Notes: generated from the letters alone by a model not told the origin. A stretch of 14,848 nt of DNA from an uncultured Oscillospiraceae bacterium (GCA_934623545.1 CAKTVN010000015.1:1-14848); one strand, 5' to 3'; shown: positions 6,121 through 13,190, counted from the first letter of the stretch. Numbers and translations are program-made.

Positions 6121-6134
6121 TTATTCACGAATAA
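6121..6134 (+). promoter_or_regulatory. Candidate TetR operator at the transcription start
   Basis: TTATTC-AC-GAATAA is a perfect palindrome that begins directly after the -10 box, where bound repressor would block initiation. With the flanking bases it extends to an imperfect ACTTTATTC/GAATAAGTT. The position before a TetR-family gene fits autoregulation, but binding is inferred. Confidence 0.5.
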
Positions 6135-6159
6135 GTTCACAAATGAAAGGGGCGGGGTC

Positions 6160-6888
6160 ATGAAGGACCTGATACAGGCGCGCGGCGCGCAGACGCGGCG
6201 CAAAATTCTCAGCGCGTCGGCGAAGGTATTTCTGGAAAAGGGCTACGCCGGGGCGTCGAGCCGCGAGGTCGCGGAGCTTGCGGGCGTGTCCAACGGCTCG
6301 CCGTTTTACCTCTACGGCAACAAGGAGGGCGTGCTGCTGGAGCTGGTGAAGCAGATGTTCGCCGGGCAGTTCGCGACCGTCGAGCGGATGCTGGGCGCGG
6401 AGGCGGACCCGCTCCACATCTACGCGGTGGAGACGTGCTTACAGATGCACATCGCCGAAAGCTCCGAGCAGCTGCGCGAGCTCTATGTCACAGCGTATAC
6501 GCTGCCGTCGACGTCGGAGTTCATCTATCAGAGCACGGCGGAGAAGCTGACGCACATTTTCGGTCCCTATCTCCCCGGCGCGACGGCGCGGGACTTCTAC
6601 GAGCTGGACATCGCGTCGGCAAGCGTCACGCGCGGCTTTATGGCGAAGCCCTGCGACCTGTATTTTACGATGGAGGCAAAGCTGCGGCGCTATCTCAGCT
6701 GCTGCTTCCGCATCTACCGCGTGCCGGAGGCGGTGTTCCAGCCGGTCGTGGACGCGGCGGCAGGTCTGGACCTGCACGCGGCGGCGGAGGCGGTGGTCGC
6801 GCAGACAGTGCGGCAGGTGGAAGAAGGCTATGAATCGGCGATGGCGGAGAGCCGGAGCCGGAATCTGCGGATGGAGGAGAAGCTATGA
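6160..6888 (+). CDS. TetR/AcrR-family transcriptional regulator
   Basis: A cytoplasmic DNA-binding regulator of 242 residues. The N-terminal TetR domain spans about residues 10-58: RRKILSASAKVFLEKGYAG, then the helix-turn-helix SSREVAELAGVSNGSPFYLY and NKEGVL. The C-terminal part (about 70-242) is the all-helical ligand and dimer domain, not assignable to a ligand. Start ATG 6160 follows AAAGGGG at a suitable spacing; an ATG at 6143 is out of frame. The stop TGA overlaps the start of the next gene as ATGA, and the last codons (ATGGAGGAGAAGCT) provide that gene's ribosome binding site, so regulator and surface protein are made from one message. A palindrome at 6121-6134 is the likely operator, which predicts negative autoregulation of both genes. 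Confidence 0.93.
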   Translation: MKDLIQARGAQTRRKILSASAKVFLEKGYAGASSREVAELAGVSNGSPFYLYGNKEGVLLELVKQMFAGQFATVERMLGAEADPLHIYAVETCLQMHIAESSEQLRELYVTAYTLPSTSEFIYQSTAEKLTHIFGPYLPGATARDFYELDIASASVTRGFMAKPCDLYFTMEAKLRRYLSCCFRIYRVPEAVFQPVVDAAAGLDLHAAAEAVVAQTVRQVEEGYESAMAESRSRNLRMEEKL

Positions 6889-9800
6889 AACGATTTTTTG
6901 TGTTCCTGCTCGCGCTGCTTACCTGCGCGGCGCTGCTCTGTGTCACGGCGAGTGCGGAGGATGTCCCAGCCAATGTAAATTGGAAAACGGTCAGCAGCGA
7001 AGCCGACCTGCGCACGCTGTCACTGTCCACTGGCACACACTATGCCAAGATCACGCAGAGCTTTGAGGTCAGCACTCCCAACAATATATATGTCTATGGT
7101 GATCTTACGCTGGACCTGAACGGCTGCACGATCACCCTGAAGCCGAAAACCAAGGAGGAATTCAACGGCTATGCCATGTTCGTCGTCGGCGACGACACGA
7201 ACAAAGCCTCCTTCACGCTGATGGACAGCAGCCCGGCAAAGAGCGGCAAGCTGACCTTTGCATATCTGGGCGAGACCTATATGGGAACCGATCTTAACGG
7301 CAAACCGGCTGAGCAAACCTGCCGTGCGGGCGCCGTCTCGCTTAAAGAGGGCTCTACCTTTACGATGAAGTCCGGCACGATCGACCGCTTCGGCGGTACA
7401 TACTCGATCTCGGTCATCAGCCTCGGCAGACCGGACACGACCTTCAACATGGAGGGCGGCGTCATTCAGAACTGCACCACGCCGAACGCTCTCGGCGGCA
7501 TTGCCGTCGGCATAACCAGCAGTGGCAATACCTTCAACATGACCGGCGGCGAGATCAGGGACTGTGCAACCGAAGGTTCTGGCGTCATTTACGCGTCAAA
7601 CGCGACCGTCCACATCGGCGGCAGCGCCAAGATCACGAACAATAAGAGCAGCAATGGCGGCGCGTTCTATGTGAAGAACGGCACCAAGCTCACGATCGAC
7701 AGCAATGCCGTCATAGAAGGAAACGAGAGCTCCAAAAACGGCGGCGCGATCTATGCGTGCCTCGGTTCTCAGGAAGGCGACAAGCCTTCTGCCGTCGAGA
7801 TCGGCGGCAGCGCCAAGATCAGCGGCAGCACAAGTACCGGAAACGGCGGCGCGATTTATGTGACCGGAGGCTCCACGCTCACGGTCAAAGAAAGCGCCAA
7901 GATCACCGGCAACGCTACCTCTGGCGTGCCTAACGGATATGGCGGCGCGATCTACGCCGATACAGCCACCATTACGATGACGGGCGGCACGATCGAGAAT
8001 AACCGCGCAAAGAACGGCAACAGCGGCAATGAGCTTTACCTTACCGGCAACGCCACCTTCACCATGAGCGGCGGAAAGATCCTCCATACCGACAACCGCC
8101 AAGCGTCACAGTGGACCATTTCGCTCCGCTCCAACGCCATGCTGAGCATTTCGGACGGCAAGATAGATCTCAGCGCCGCGCCGTATGCCATCGAGCTGAT
8201 CGACAACGCCATACTGACCGCGACCGGCGGCACCATCATCGCCGACGGCACGACCGCTGCGTTCAAGCTTGCCGGCAACGCCAACGCAGTTGTCTATCCC
8301 AAGAAGGCGGCGGTCTACGCAGGCGAGAACTCTGAAAAAGCGGAATACGAAGCCTTCCCGAATGCGAATACCTATAAGAGCAAATACGTGAAGCTCGTTC
8401 CCGGCTGGGAGCTTACGCTGAACAACAACGGGCACGGGCAGAACCTCGGCAAGGTCATCGTGCCGAAAAACGTCGGCGTGAAAATCCCTGACCTTACGGA
8501 CAGCACTGGTCAGTTCGTCTTTACCGGCTGGTATTACGACAAGGAGTGTACGCAGGCGTATGCGACGGAGCCGATCACCGCAGATACCACGCTCTATGCG
8601 GGCTGGGTGCAGAGCGGCGCTTTCGGGCTGAGCTTCTCGGGTCTGAACACGAACGAGAAAGGCGAGCTGTATTGGACGTTTGACGAAGTGACCTACGGTA
8701 CGGAGGAGTGGGAAAAGACGCAGATCAAGAGCTTTACCATCCGGAACACCGGCGCAGTTGAGCTGAAGGTAGAGCTGCAGCAGAGCTCAAGCGTCGTAGT
8801 GAACGCTATGTACTTTGGGTATCATGAGACAGGGTATGAAAAAGAAGCCACACTGAGTCCCGGTGCATCCAAAACCGTTTATGTAGAAAGCGGAAGACCG
8901 AGCTGGGCGGCGCCGGGTTTCCGTACCGATACGCGCCAGATCACGGTGACGTCCAAAAGTGACAGCAAGTCGGAATCCTACAACATCATATTCCATACGT
9001 CGACTCTGAAAGCCCCCGGCAGCCTGGACACGCCGGTGCCGGATCCCAGCGACTTCGCCTATGGCTTGAAGCTGGGCGAGATCGAGCTGCCCGAGGACTG
9101 GAGCTGGTTGGACGGCAATGACGTCCGTCCCCTCGTCGGGACGACCGAGGCGTCCGCACGCTATACCCTCAGCGACAACGACAAGAAATACTATGACTGG
9201 ACGAACGTCGCTGGCTACAGCCAGCAGACGCAGACCGTCACGCGCGATATCGCGCTGAAGATCGAGAGGGGCGGAGCGCCCGCGCTGCTGTTCTCCTTCG
9301 CGCCGCCCGCCAATCTCGTCTATGACGGAGAAGCGAAGAAGGCGACCGTGACCGCGCGGGAGACCGCTCCGGATGGCTACGCAGCGTATACCGGCACGTT
9401 CACCGTGCTCTATGACGGCTCCGTGACGCCCCCGACCGACGCGGGCACCTATCAGGTCTCTATCTCCGGCAGCGGCGACGGCAATTATAACAGCTTCCAG
9501 AGTCTCCGGGCGGAAAGCTGGACCTTTACCATCGCCCCCGCCTCCGTCACGCCGCCCACGGCTGTGACCGGGCTCGTCTACAACGGCGAGACGCAGACCG
9601 GCGTCGTTCTCCCCGAGGGCGCGCCCTATACGCTCACCGGCAATACCGCCAAAAACGCGGGCAGCTACACCGCGACGGCAAAGCTGACGAGCAAGCAAAA
9701 CTACGTCTGGTCCGACGGCACGACGGACGATAAAACGATCGAGTGGAGCATCGCCAAGGCGGCTCCGGGCGAGATCACCGTCCTGATCGAGAACTTCACC

Positions 9801-10829
9801 CGCAGCCGCGATGTCCCGACGCCCGCGCTCAGCGCCAACCCCGGAAACGCGGCGGTGCGCTTCTACTACACGACCGAGAACCGCAATTCGGGCGGCACGC
9901 TCTGGACCGCGGACGCGGCGAGGCGTCTCCCCGACGGCGCGTATTACATCTACGCGGAGCTGGACGAGACCGACAATTACCTCGCCTATACCACCGCGCC
10001 GACGCCGTTCACCATCTACTCCCTCTCGACCGGCGAGCACATCCGCGTCACGCAGCCGAAAAATGGACGCATCCTCGCGCCCTCGGACGCGCTGCCCGGC
10101 AGCACCGTGACCGTTATCGTCAAGCCCGACGACGGCTATATCCTCGGCGCGCTGCGCGTCACCGATGAGAGCGGCAAGCGCGTTTCCCTCACGAAGGAAG
10201 CGGATGGAAGCTACAGCTTCCTCATGCCGCGCTCCACCGCGTATATCGACGCGGAGTTCGTCAGCAGCGATCCGTTCGTCGACGTTCCGGCTTCGGCATG
10301 GTACGCGGGCGCGGTCCGCGACGCGTGGGCGAACGGTCTGATCGACGGCGTGAACGCGACGCACTTTGACCCGGACGGCTCGCTGACGGTCGCGCAGGCG
10401 ATCAAGCTCGCCGCGGCGCTCCACCAGCGCATCGGGGACGGCGAGGTCACGCTGAAAAACGGGCGTCCGTGGTACCGCAGCTATCTGGAATACGCCGTTG
10501 AGCACGGCGTGATCGAGGAAGCCTATCTCGACTACAGCGACGCGGCGCTGAACGCGCCGGTGCTGCGCGACGAGTTCGCACACATCCTCTACGGCGCGGC
10601 GAATCCCTATACGGCGATCAATGAGATCGCCTCCGAAGCCATCCCCGATGTCCGGCGCGGCGACCGCTATGCGGACGAAATTTACGCATTCTATCGCGCA
10701 GGCGTCCTGAATGGCTCTGACCGGAACGGCACCTTCCATCCGGCAAGTCTCATTCGCCGGTGCGAGGCGGCTGCCATTCTCATCCGGGCATTCGACGAAA
10801 GCGCCAGAATGACTGTAACGCTGCAATAA
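6885..10829 (+). CDS. Secreted multidomain beta-helix surface protein with C-terminal SLH domains
   Basis: A 1314-residue exported protein, probably held on the cell wall by its S-layer-homology domains and acting in adhesion or surface display. A signal peptide covers residues 1-24 (cut after TASA). Residues about 60-480 form a parallel beta-helix with repeated NGGAIY and MTGGTI-type turns. Residues about 505-573 match the Listeria-Bacteroides (InlB B-repeat) pattern, ending TGWYYDKECTQAY..TLYAGW. A beta-rich Ig-like part follows, then two MBG-like repeats (VYDGEAKKATVT near 809; VYNGETQTGVVL near 895), a bacterial beta-repeat near 1053-1127 (DDGYILGALRV) and three SLH domains: FVDVPASAWY from 1131, PWYRSYLEYAV from 1195 and IPDVRRGDRY from 1252. 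There is no LPXTG motif. GGAGGAG before the ATGA overlap supports the start. Substrate or partner is unknown. Confidence 0.93.
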   Translation: MKRFFVFLLALLTCAALLCVTASAEDVPANVNWKTVSSEADLRTLSLSTGTHYAKITQSFEVSTPNNIYVYGDLTLDLNGCTITLKPKTKEEFNGYAMFVVGDDTNKASFTLMDSSPAKSGKLTFAYLGETYMGTDLNGKPAEQTCRAGAVSLKEGSTFTMKSGTIDRFGGTYSISVISLGRPDTTFNMEGGVIQNCTTPNALGGIAVGITSSGNTFNMTGGEIRDCATEGSGVIYASNATVHIGGSAKITNNKSSNGGAFYVKNGTKLTIDSNAVIEGNESSKNGGAIYACLGSQEGDKPSAVEIGGSAKISGSTSTGNGGAIYVTGGSTLTVKESAKITGNATSGVPNGYGGAIYADTATITMTGGTIENNRAKNGNSGNELYLTGNATFTMSGGKILHTDNRQASQWTISLRSNAMLSISDGKIDLSAAPYAIELIDNAILTATGGTIIADGTTAAFKLAGNANAVVYPKKAAVYAGENSEKAEYEAFPNANTYKSKYVKLVPGWELTLNNNGHGQNLGKVIVPKNVGVKIPDLTDSTGQFVFTGWYYDKECTQAYATEPITADTTLYAGWVQSGAFGLSFSGLNTNEKGELYWTFDEVTYGTEEWEKTQIKSFTIRNTGAVELKVELQQSSSVVVNAMYFGYHETGYEKEATLSPGASKTVYVESGRPSWAAPGFRTDTRQITVTSKSDSKSESYNIIFHTSTLKAPGSLDTPVPDPSDFAYGLKLGEIELPEDWSWLDGNDVRPLVGTTEASARYTLSDNDKKYYDWTNVAGYSQQTQTVTRDIALKIERGGAPALLFSFAPPANLVYDGEAKKATVTARETAPDGYAAYTGTFTVLYDGSVTPPTDAGTYQVSISGSGDGNYNSFQSLRAESWTFTIAPASVTPPTAVTGLVYNGETQTGVVLPEGAPYTLTGNTAKNAGSYTATAKLTSKQNYVWSDGTTDDKTIEWSIAKAAPGEITVLIENFTRSRDVPTPALSANPGNAAVRFYYTTENRNSGGTLWTADAARRLPDGAYYIYAELDETDNYLAYTTAPTPFTIYSLSTGEHIRVTQPKNGRILAPSDALPGSTVTVIVKPDDGYILGALRVTDESGKRVSLTKEADGSYSFLMPRSTAYIDAEFVSSDPFVDVPASAWYAGAVRDAWANGLIDGVNATHFDPDGSLTVAQAIKLAAALHQRIGDGEVTLKNGRPWYRSYLEYAVEHGVIEEAYLDYSDAALNAPVLRDEFAHILYGAANPYTAINEIASEAIPDVRRGDRYADEIYAFYRAGVLNGSDRNGTFHPASLIRRCEAAAILIRAFDESARMTVTLQ

Positions 10830-10849
10830 CCCCCCGCGGCGTACAGCAA

Positions 10850-10881
10850 ACGCGCCCGGAAGTCTGTGCGTCCGGGCGCGT
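10850..10881 (+). terminator. Terminator-like hairpin after the SLH protein gene
   Basis: ACGCGCCCGGA (10850-10860) pairs perfectly with 10871-10881 around a 10-base loop, 21 bases after the stop codon. The following bases have no T run, so it may be a weak terminator or a 3'-end stabiliser. Confidence 0.6.
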
Positions 10882-10899
10882 CCAAAATGAAAATCTTCT

Positions 10900-10942
10900 G
10901 GAGAAATTTGTCTATCCCCATTGCTTGACATTTCCCCGGACG
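10900..10942. repeat. Direct repeat, left copy (R1)
   Basis: About 43 bp, without gaps, match 11190-11232 at roughly 30 positions, including a 16-bp identical core GAAATTTGTCTATCCC (10903-10918) and a shared CATTTC. The two copies are 290 bp apart and bracket the 25-codon ORF and its convergent RNA. Confidence 0.75.
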
Positions 10943-10952
10943 CGGATATAAT
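10925..10952 (+). promoter_or_regulatory. Near-perfect sigma-A promoter, plus strand, with no gene behind it
   Basis: TTGACA (10925-10930) and TATAAT (10947-10952) are both consensus, with a 16-base spacer. It is the best promoter in the window. Downstream there is only the bidirectional hairpin at 11014-11043, so it should produce a short RNA. Confidence 0.75.
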
Positions 10953-10958
10953 AGAGAT

Positions 10959-11051
10959 AGAAAGAGTGCTGCGACAAGCGGTTAGCTCAGTAAAGAATCA
11001 GGAAACCAAAATGGAAACCGTCACTTTGCAGAGTGGCGGTTTCTGCGTTTT
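10959..11051 (+). ncRNA. Candidate small RNA of about 90 nt, convergent with the 25-codon ORF
   Basis: Predicted from the consensus promoter at 10925-10952 to the hairpin at 11014-11043 followed by TGCGTTTT. The 3' part is antisense to the last codons and terminator of the minus-strand 25-codon ORF (11021-11098). It matches none of the standard RNAs I checked by eye (SRP, 6S, tmRNA, tRNA). It contains a 15-codon frame (11011-11058) starting METVTLQSGG, preceded by AGGA. Transcription is inferred from sequence only. Confidence 0.5.
11014..11050. terminator. Bidirectional terminator shared by the small ORF and the convergent RNA
   Basis: GAAACCGTCACT (11014-11025) pairs over 12 bp (one G-T pair) with AGTGGCGGTTTC (11032-11043) around TTGCAG. 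On the plus strand TGCGTTTT follows; on the minus strand CATTTTGG follows. The stop codon of the 25-codon ORF lies inside the stem. Confidence 0.7.
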
Positions 11052-11098
11052 ACGATGATCGTGACTGTAAAGTCCCCGACATGAAATGTAATCCGCAT
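11021..11098 (-). CDS. 25-residue basic peptide of unknown function
   Basis: A very small ORF with its own signals. The peptide begins MRITFHVGDFTVTIIVK and ends RNRHSAK: alternating hydrophobic and polar residues that suggest a beta strand, then a strongly basic tail. AAAGGGGG lies 7 bases before ATG 11098, and a promoter at 11176-11204 and a terminator overlapping the stop frame it as an independent unit. I have an uncertain memory of similar short peptides in gut Clostridia, but cannot name a family or a function. It is not a typical transmembrane type I toxin, since the hydrophobic stretch is short and broken. The layout, with a convergent RNA overlapping its 3' end, is the most interesting context. 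Translation is unproven. Confidence 0.6.
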   Translation of the reverse strand: MRITFHVGDFTVTIIVKRRNRHSAK

Positions 11099-11173
11099 GG
11101 CGACACCCCCTTTCGGGAGATCGTAGTCAACCGCCTGCCGTTCGTGCAGCGCCCCGTCCCTTTCGGGACAGGG
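11099..11173 (-). promoter_or_regulatory. Structured leader of the 25-codon ORF with two GAAA-loop hairpins
   Basis: On the minus strand CCCTGTCCC-GAAA-GGGACGGGG (11173-11152) forms a 9-bp hairpin and CTCCC-GAAA-GGGGG (11119-11106) a 5-bp one (pairs counted with G-U). The second stem contains the Shine-Dalgarno purines just before the start codon, so ribosome access may be restricted. It matches no riboswitch that I recognise. Confidence 0.5.
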
Positions 11174-11175
11174 CT

Positions 11176-11204
11176 ATTTTAGCATAGATGGGGAAATTTG
11201 TCTA
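11176..11204 (-). promoter_or_regulatory. Predicted promoter of the 25-codon ORF
   Basis: On the minus strand TAGACA (11204-11199) and TAAAAT (11181-11176) are separated by 17 bases. The -35 box lies inside the conserved core of direct repeat R2. Confidence 0.6.
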
Positions 11205-11232
11205 TCCCTGTGATCTGTCATTTCGCGGCAAC
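11190..11232. repeat. Direct repeat, right copy (R2)
   Basis: Partner of 10900-10942; the identical 16-bp core is at 11193-11208. Here the core carries the -35 box of the minus-strand promoter, while in R1 the distal part carries the -35 box of the plus-strand promoter. Confidence 0.75.
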
Positions 11233-11239
11233 AAACACA

Positions 11240-11267
11240 GTGCCCTGAAGCAGCCGCTTCAGGGCAC
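11240..11267 (-). terminator. Terminator-like hairpin after the 46-codon ORF
   Basis: A perfect 12-bp stem (11240-11251 with 11256-11267) around a 4-base loop lies 18 bases after the stop of the minus-strand 46-codon ORF. On that strand the bases that follow are CTGTGTTTGTT, a weak U tract. Confidence 0.65.
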
Positions 11268-11285
11268 ATTCTTCGCTGTCCGGCG

Positions 11286-11426
11286 TCAGGCTTCGCCGCC
11301 GCTGATGTACAGCTCCTCCGCTCGCTGCTGCACGGCGATGAGCTTTTCCCGCAGTGCGCGCAGCATTTCCTCGGCTTCTGTGATCGCGTTGAAAAGTACG
11401 AGGTATTCTTTACTGATGTTCTCCAT
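11286..11426 (-). CDS. 46-residue coiled-coil peptide of unknown function
   Basis: A small ORF starting MENISKEYLVLFNAITEAEE and ending EELYISGGEA. Leucine, isoleucine and methionine residues spaced by three and four (LFNAITEAEEMLRALREKLI) predict one amphipathic helix or a short coiled coil over most of its length. GAGGGAG lies six bases before ATG 11426, and a perfect hairpin follows the stop, so it looks like a real gene. I think similar short proteins are common in Clostridia, often in integrated elements, but I recall no known function. It lies upstream of, and on the same strand as, the 25-codon ORF, but the two are separated by the hairpin at 11240-11267 and a fresh promoter, so they are probably transcribed separately. 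Confidence 0.65.
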   Translation of the reverse strand: MENISKEYLVLFNAITEAEEMLRALREKLIAVQQRAEELYISGGEA

Positions 11427-11594
11427 TTTGTGCTCCCTCACTTCTTCGGGCACTATTTCTTGTGCCTCTGTGGCTACATCTTACTCACAATCCGCGGGAA
11501 AGACTGTCGAATGCCGTCGAGAGATCAAAAAACGGCGAAATTTATAGGTTTTTGTGAAAATCGTTGCACGTTTTTGGACAACTTGCATATGCGC
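11427..11594. other. Spacer upstream of the 46-codon ORF; weak promoter candidate
   Basis: An A/T-rich island in a GC-rich region. On the minus strand TATAAA (11546-11541) lies 16 bases after TGCAAC (11568-11563), a poor -35 box. The stretch also has AAATCGTTGCA (11558-11568) and TTGCATAT (11583-11590), which recall the motif upstream of the SLH-toroid gene. A plus-strand frame through it has no supporting signals. Confidence 0.35.
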
Positions 11595-11625
11595 GTTCTC
11601 CCCGGCGCTTCGCGCCGGGGAGAAC
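11595..11625 (-). terminator. Terminator hairpin after the SLH-toroid gene
   Basis: GTTCTCCCCGGCGC (11595-11608) pairs perfectly over 14 bp with 11612-11625 around a 3-base loop, 22 bases downstream of the minus-strand stop codon. There is no clear U tract on either strand, so it could serve both the gene and any plus-strand readthrough. Confidence 0.65.
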
Positions 11626-11647
11626 ACCGCACACGGCTGCTAAAAGA

Positions 11648-13177
11648 TCACTGAAGCAGCGGGGTTTGTAGGAGCAGGTTGTAGAGCATCTGCGCGATCT
11701 CACACCGCAGGATGGGGCGCAGCGGCTCCAGCCGGTCGCCGGTCAGGATCGCCGTGTGGCAGCAGAACGCCATCGGCTGGCGCGCATACGCCGAAACGTC
11801 GCCTCCGTCCGGATAGGCGTCCAGCGTCTGCCGGATCGTGTCCTCCGCGACCGCAGTATCCAGCCCGCACAGGCGCGCGGCGCGCGCGACCATCGCGGCA
11901 GCCGCCTGCCGGTTGATCAGCCCGTCCGGATCAAACAGACCGCTGCCGACGCCGTTGACGATGCCGTATGCCGCAGCTGTGTCCACGTAGCCCGCATACC
12001 ATGCCTTTTCCGGCACATCCAGGAACGTCCCACGGTACTCCGGCGTTAAGCCGAGGCTGCAAACGACGATCTTTGCAAACTGCGCGCGGGTCATGGTCTC
12101 GTCCGGCTCGAATTTGCCGTCGCCCATGCCGTTGATGATCTCATAGGAGGCGAGCTGCTCGATGGCGGCGCAGTTCGGGTGCCGCGCCACGTCCGGGAAA
12201 GTCGCGCCCTGCGCTGTCTGGACGGATGGGCGGACGCCCGGGTCCGCGCTTTCCGCCTGCACGGCGGGCGCTTCCATGCGGAAGGGACTCCCGCCGGACA
12301 CGGCGTGCTGCGCAAGTAAGGCAAGCGCCGCTGTCGGAAGATCTGCATACGTGCTGCGCTTGAATCCGGTGTCGGGCGTGTGGTAGCGCAGCAGCGCGTC
12401 CATCACACTGTAGGTGTTCTTGACGAATCTGCCGTCATTGACGGAAATGCCGAGCTGGATGAGCGCCAGCGTCACATCGGCATCCGCCTGCGCGGAGCCG
12501 TAGCCGCCGTCGGCGGACTGCGCCGCAGCGAGGTATTCCACCCCGAGCGTCAGCGCGCCGCGCACACCGGTGTTCTTTTCATAGCTGCTCAGCGCCTGAA
12601 GCACGATCGCAGTCGCCCGTGCGGAGCCCTCGCTGCCGCTGAACGCCCAGCCACCGTCCGTCAGCTGCCGGTTCAGAAGGTAATTGACATACAGGTCGCG
12701 TACTGCGGGCGTGAGCGTTTCCTCTTCCTGCGCATAGCCGCCGCTGTCCAGCGCCAGAAGGGCGTAGGCGACACCGCGCAAGCCGCTGTCTGCCACGGTC
12801 TGATAGTCCAGCAGCGGCTGCGTCAGATCATAGCCGCACACGCTGCGCGGGTCGCGCCCGATCGCCGTCAGCGTCAAAACCGCCTGCGCAAAGTCCTGAT
12901 AACGCGTCTGCCCGAGCGCGCCGCGCGACTGCTGGAGCCGCGCCGCAAGGGCGTTATAATACCGGGAAAAATAGCCTTCCGGAACTGCCGTTCCGCTCGC
13001 CGCCAGCGCAAAAATTTCCACGCCGTGGTCGACGCCCGGCTCCGGAATGCTCTCCAGCAGATACTGCGCCGTATTTTGCTCTGCCGCCGCAGCATCCGCA
13101 CGCTGCGCGGCAAAAACGCTGCCGCACAGCCCCGCCGCAATCGCGGCAAGCAGCAGCACAGCGATCCATCTTCTCAT
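11648..13177 (-). CDS. Secreted SLH-domain protein with a prenyltransferase/squalene-oxidase-type toroid
   Basis: A 509-residue exported protein likely anchored to the cell wall. The signal peptide covers residues 1-23 (cut after SVFA). Residues about 60-300 are helical, with the repeat signatures QLTDGGWAF (171-179) and QSADGGYG (220-227) of alpha/alpha-toroid proteins related to terpene cyclases and prenyltransferases. In Gram-positive surface proteins this fold usually binds rather than catalyses, and I do not see the DXDD motif of cyclases. Three SLH domains follow: FPDVARHPNC from 327, FLDVPEKAWY from 386 and a more divergent one from about 455 ending CEIAQMLYNLL. GGAGG five bases before ATG 13177 supports the start. 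It is transcribed alone, from the promoter at 13267-13295 to the hairpin at 11595-11625. It shares its anchor type with the protein at 6885-10829. Confidence 0.9.
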   Translation of the reverse strand: MRRWIAVLLLAAIAAGLCGSVFAAQRADAAAAEQNTAQYLLESIPEPGVDHGVEIFALAASGTAVPEGYFSRYYNALAARLQQSRGALGQTRYQDFAQAVLTLTAIGRDPRSVCGYDLTQPLLDYQTVADSGLRGVAYALLALDSGGYAQEEETLTPAVRDLYVNYLLNRQLTDGGWAFSGSEGSARATAIVLQALSSYEKNTGVRGALTLGVEYLAAAQSADGGYGSAQADADVTLALIQLGISVNDGRFVKNTYSVMDALLRYHTPDTGFKRSTYADLPTAALALLAQHAVSGGSPFRMEAPAVQAESADPGVRPSVQTAQGATFPDVARHPNCAAIEQLASYEIINGMGDGKFEPDETMTRAQFAKIVVCSLGLTPEYRGTFLDVPEKAWYAGYVDTAAAYGIVNGVGSGLFDPDGLINRQAAAAMVARAARLCGLDTAVAEDTIRQTLDAYPDGGDVSAYARQPMAFCCHTAILTGDRLEPLRPILRCEIAQMLYNLLLQTPLLQ

Positions 13178-13190
13178 AGTCTCCTCCGAG

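Noticed and set aside
7600..8100. Recurring GGCGGCGCGATCTA-like DNA within the SLH protein gene
   Set aside because: It is the coding sequence of the beta-helix turns (NGGAIY), not an independent DNA repeat.
8787..10931. A 714-codon open frame on the minus strand, antisense to the SLH protein
   Set aside because: It is the shadow of a GC-rich real gene: rich in Arg, Gly and Asp, no domain, no signal peptide, no ribosome binding site. The plus-strand frame has a signal peptide and clear domains.
10979..10995. GGTTAGCTCAGT-like sequence recalling a tRNA D-arm
   Set aside because: No acceptor, anticodon or T-arm can be built around it.
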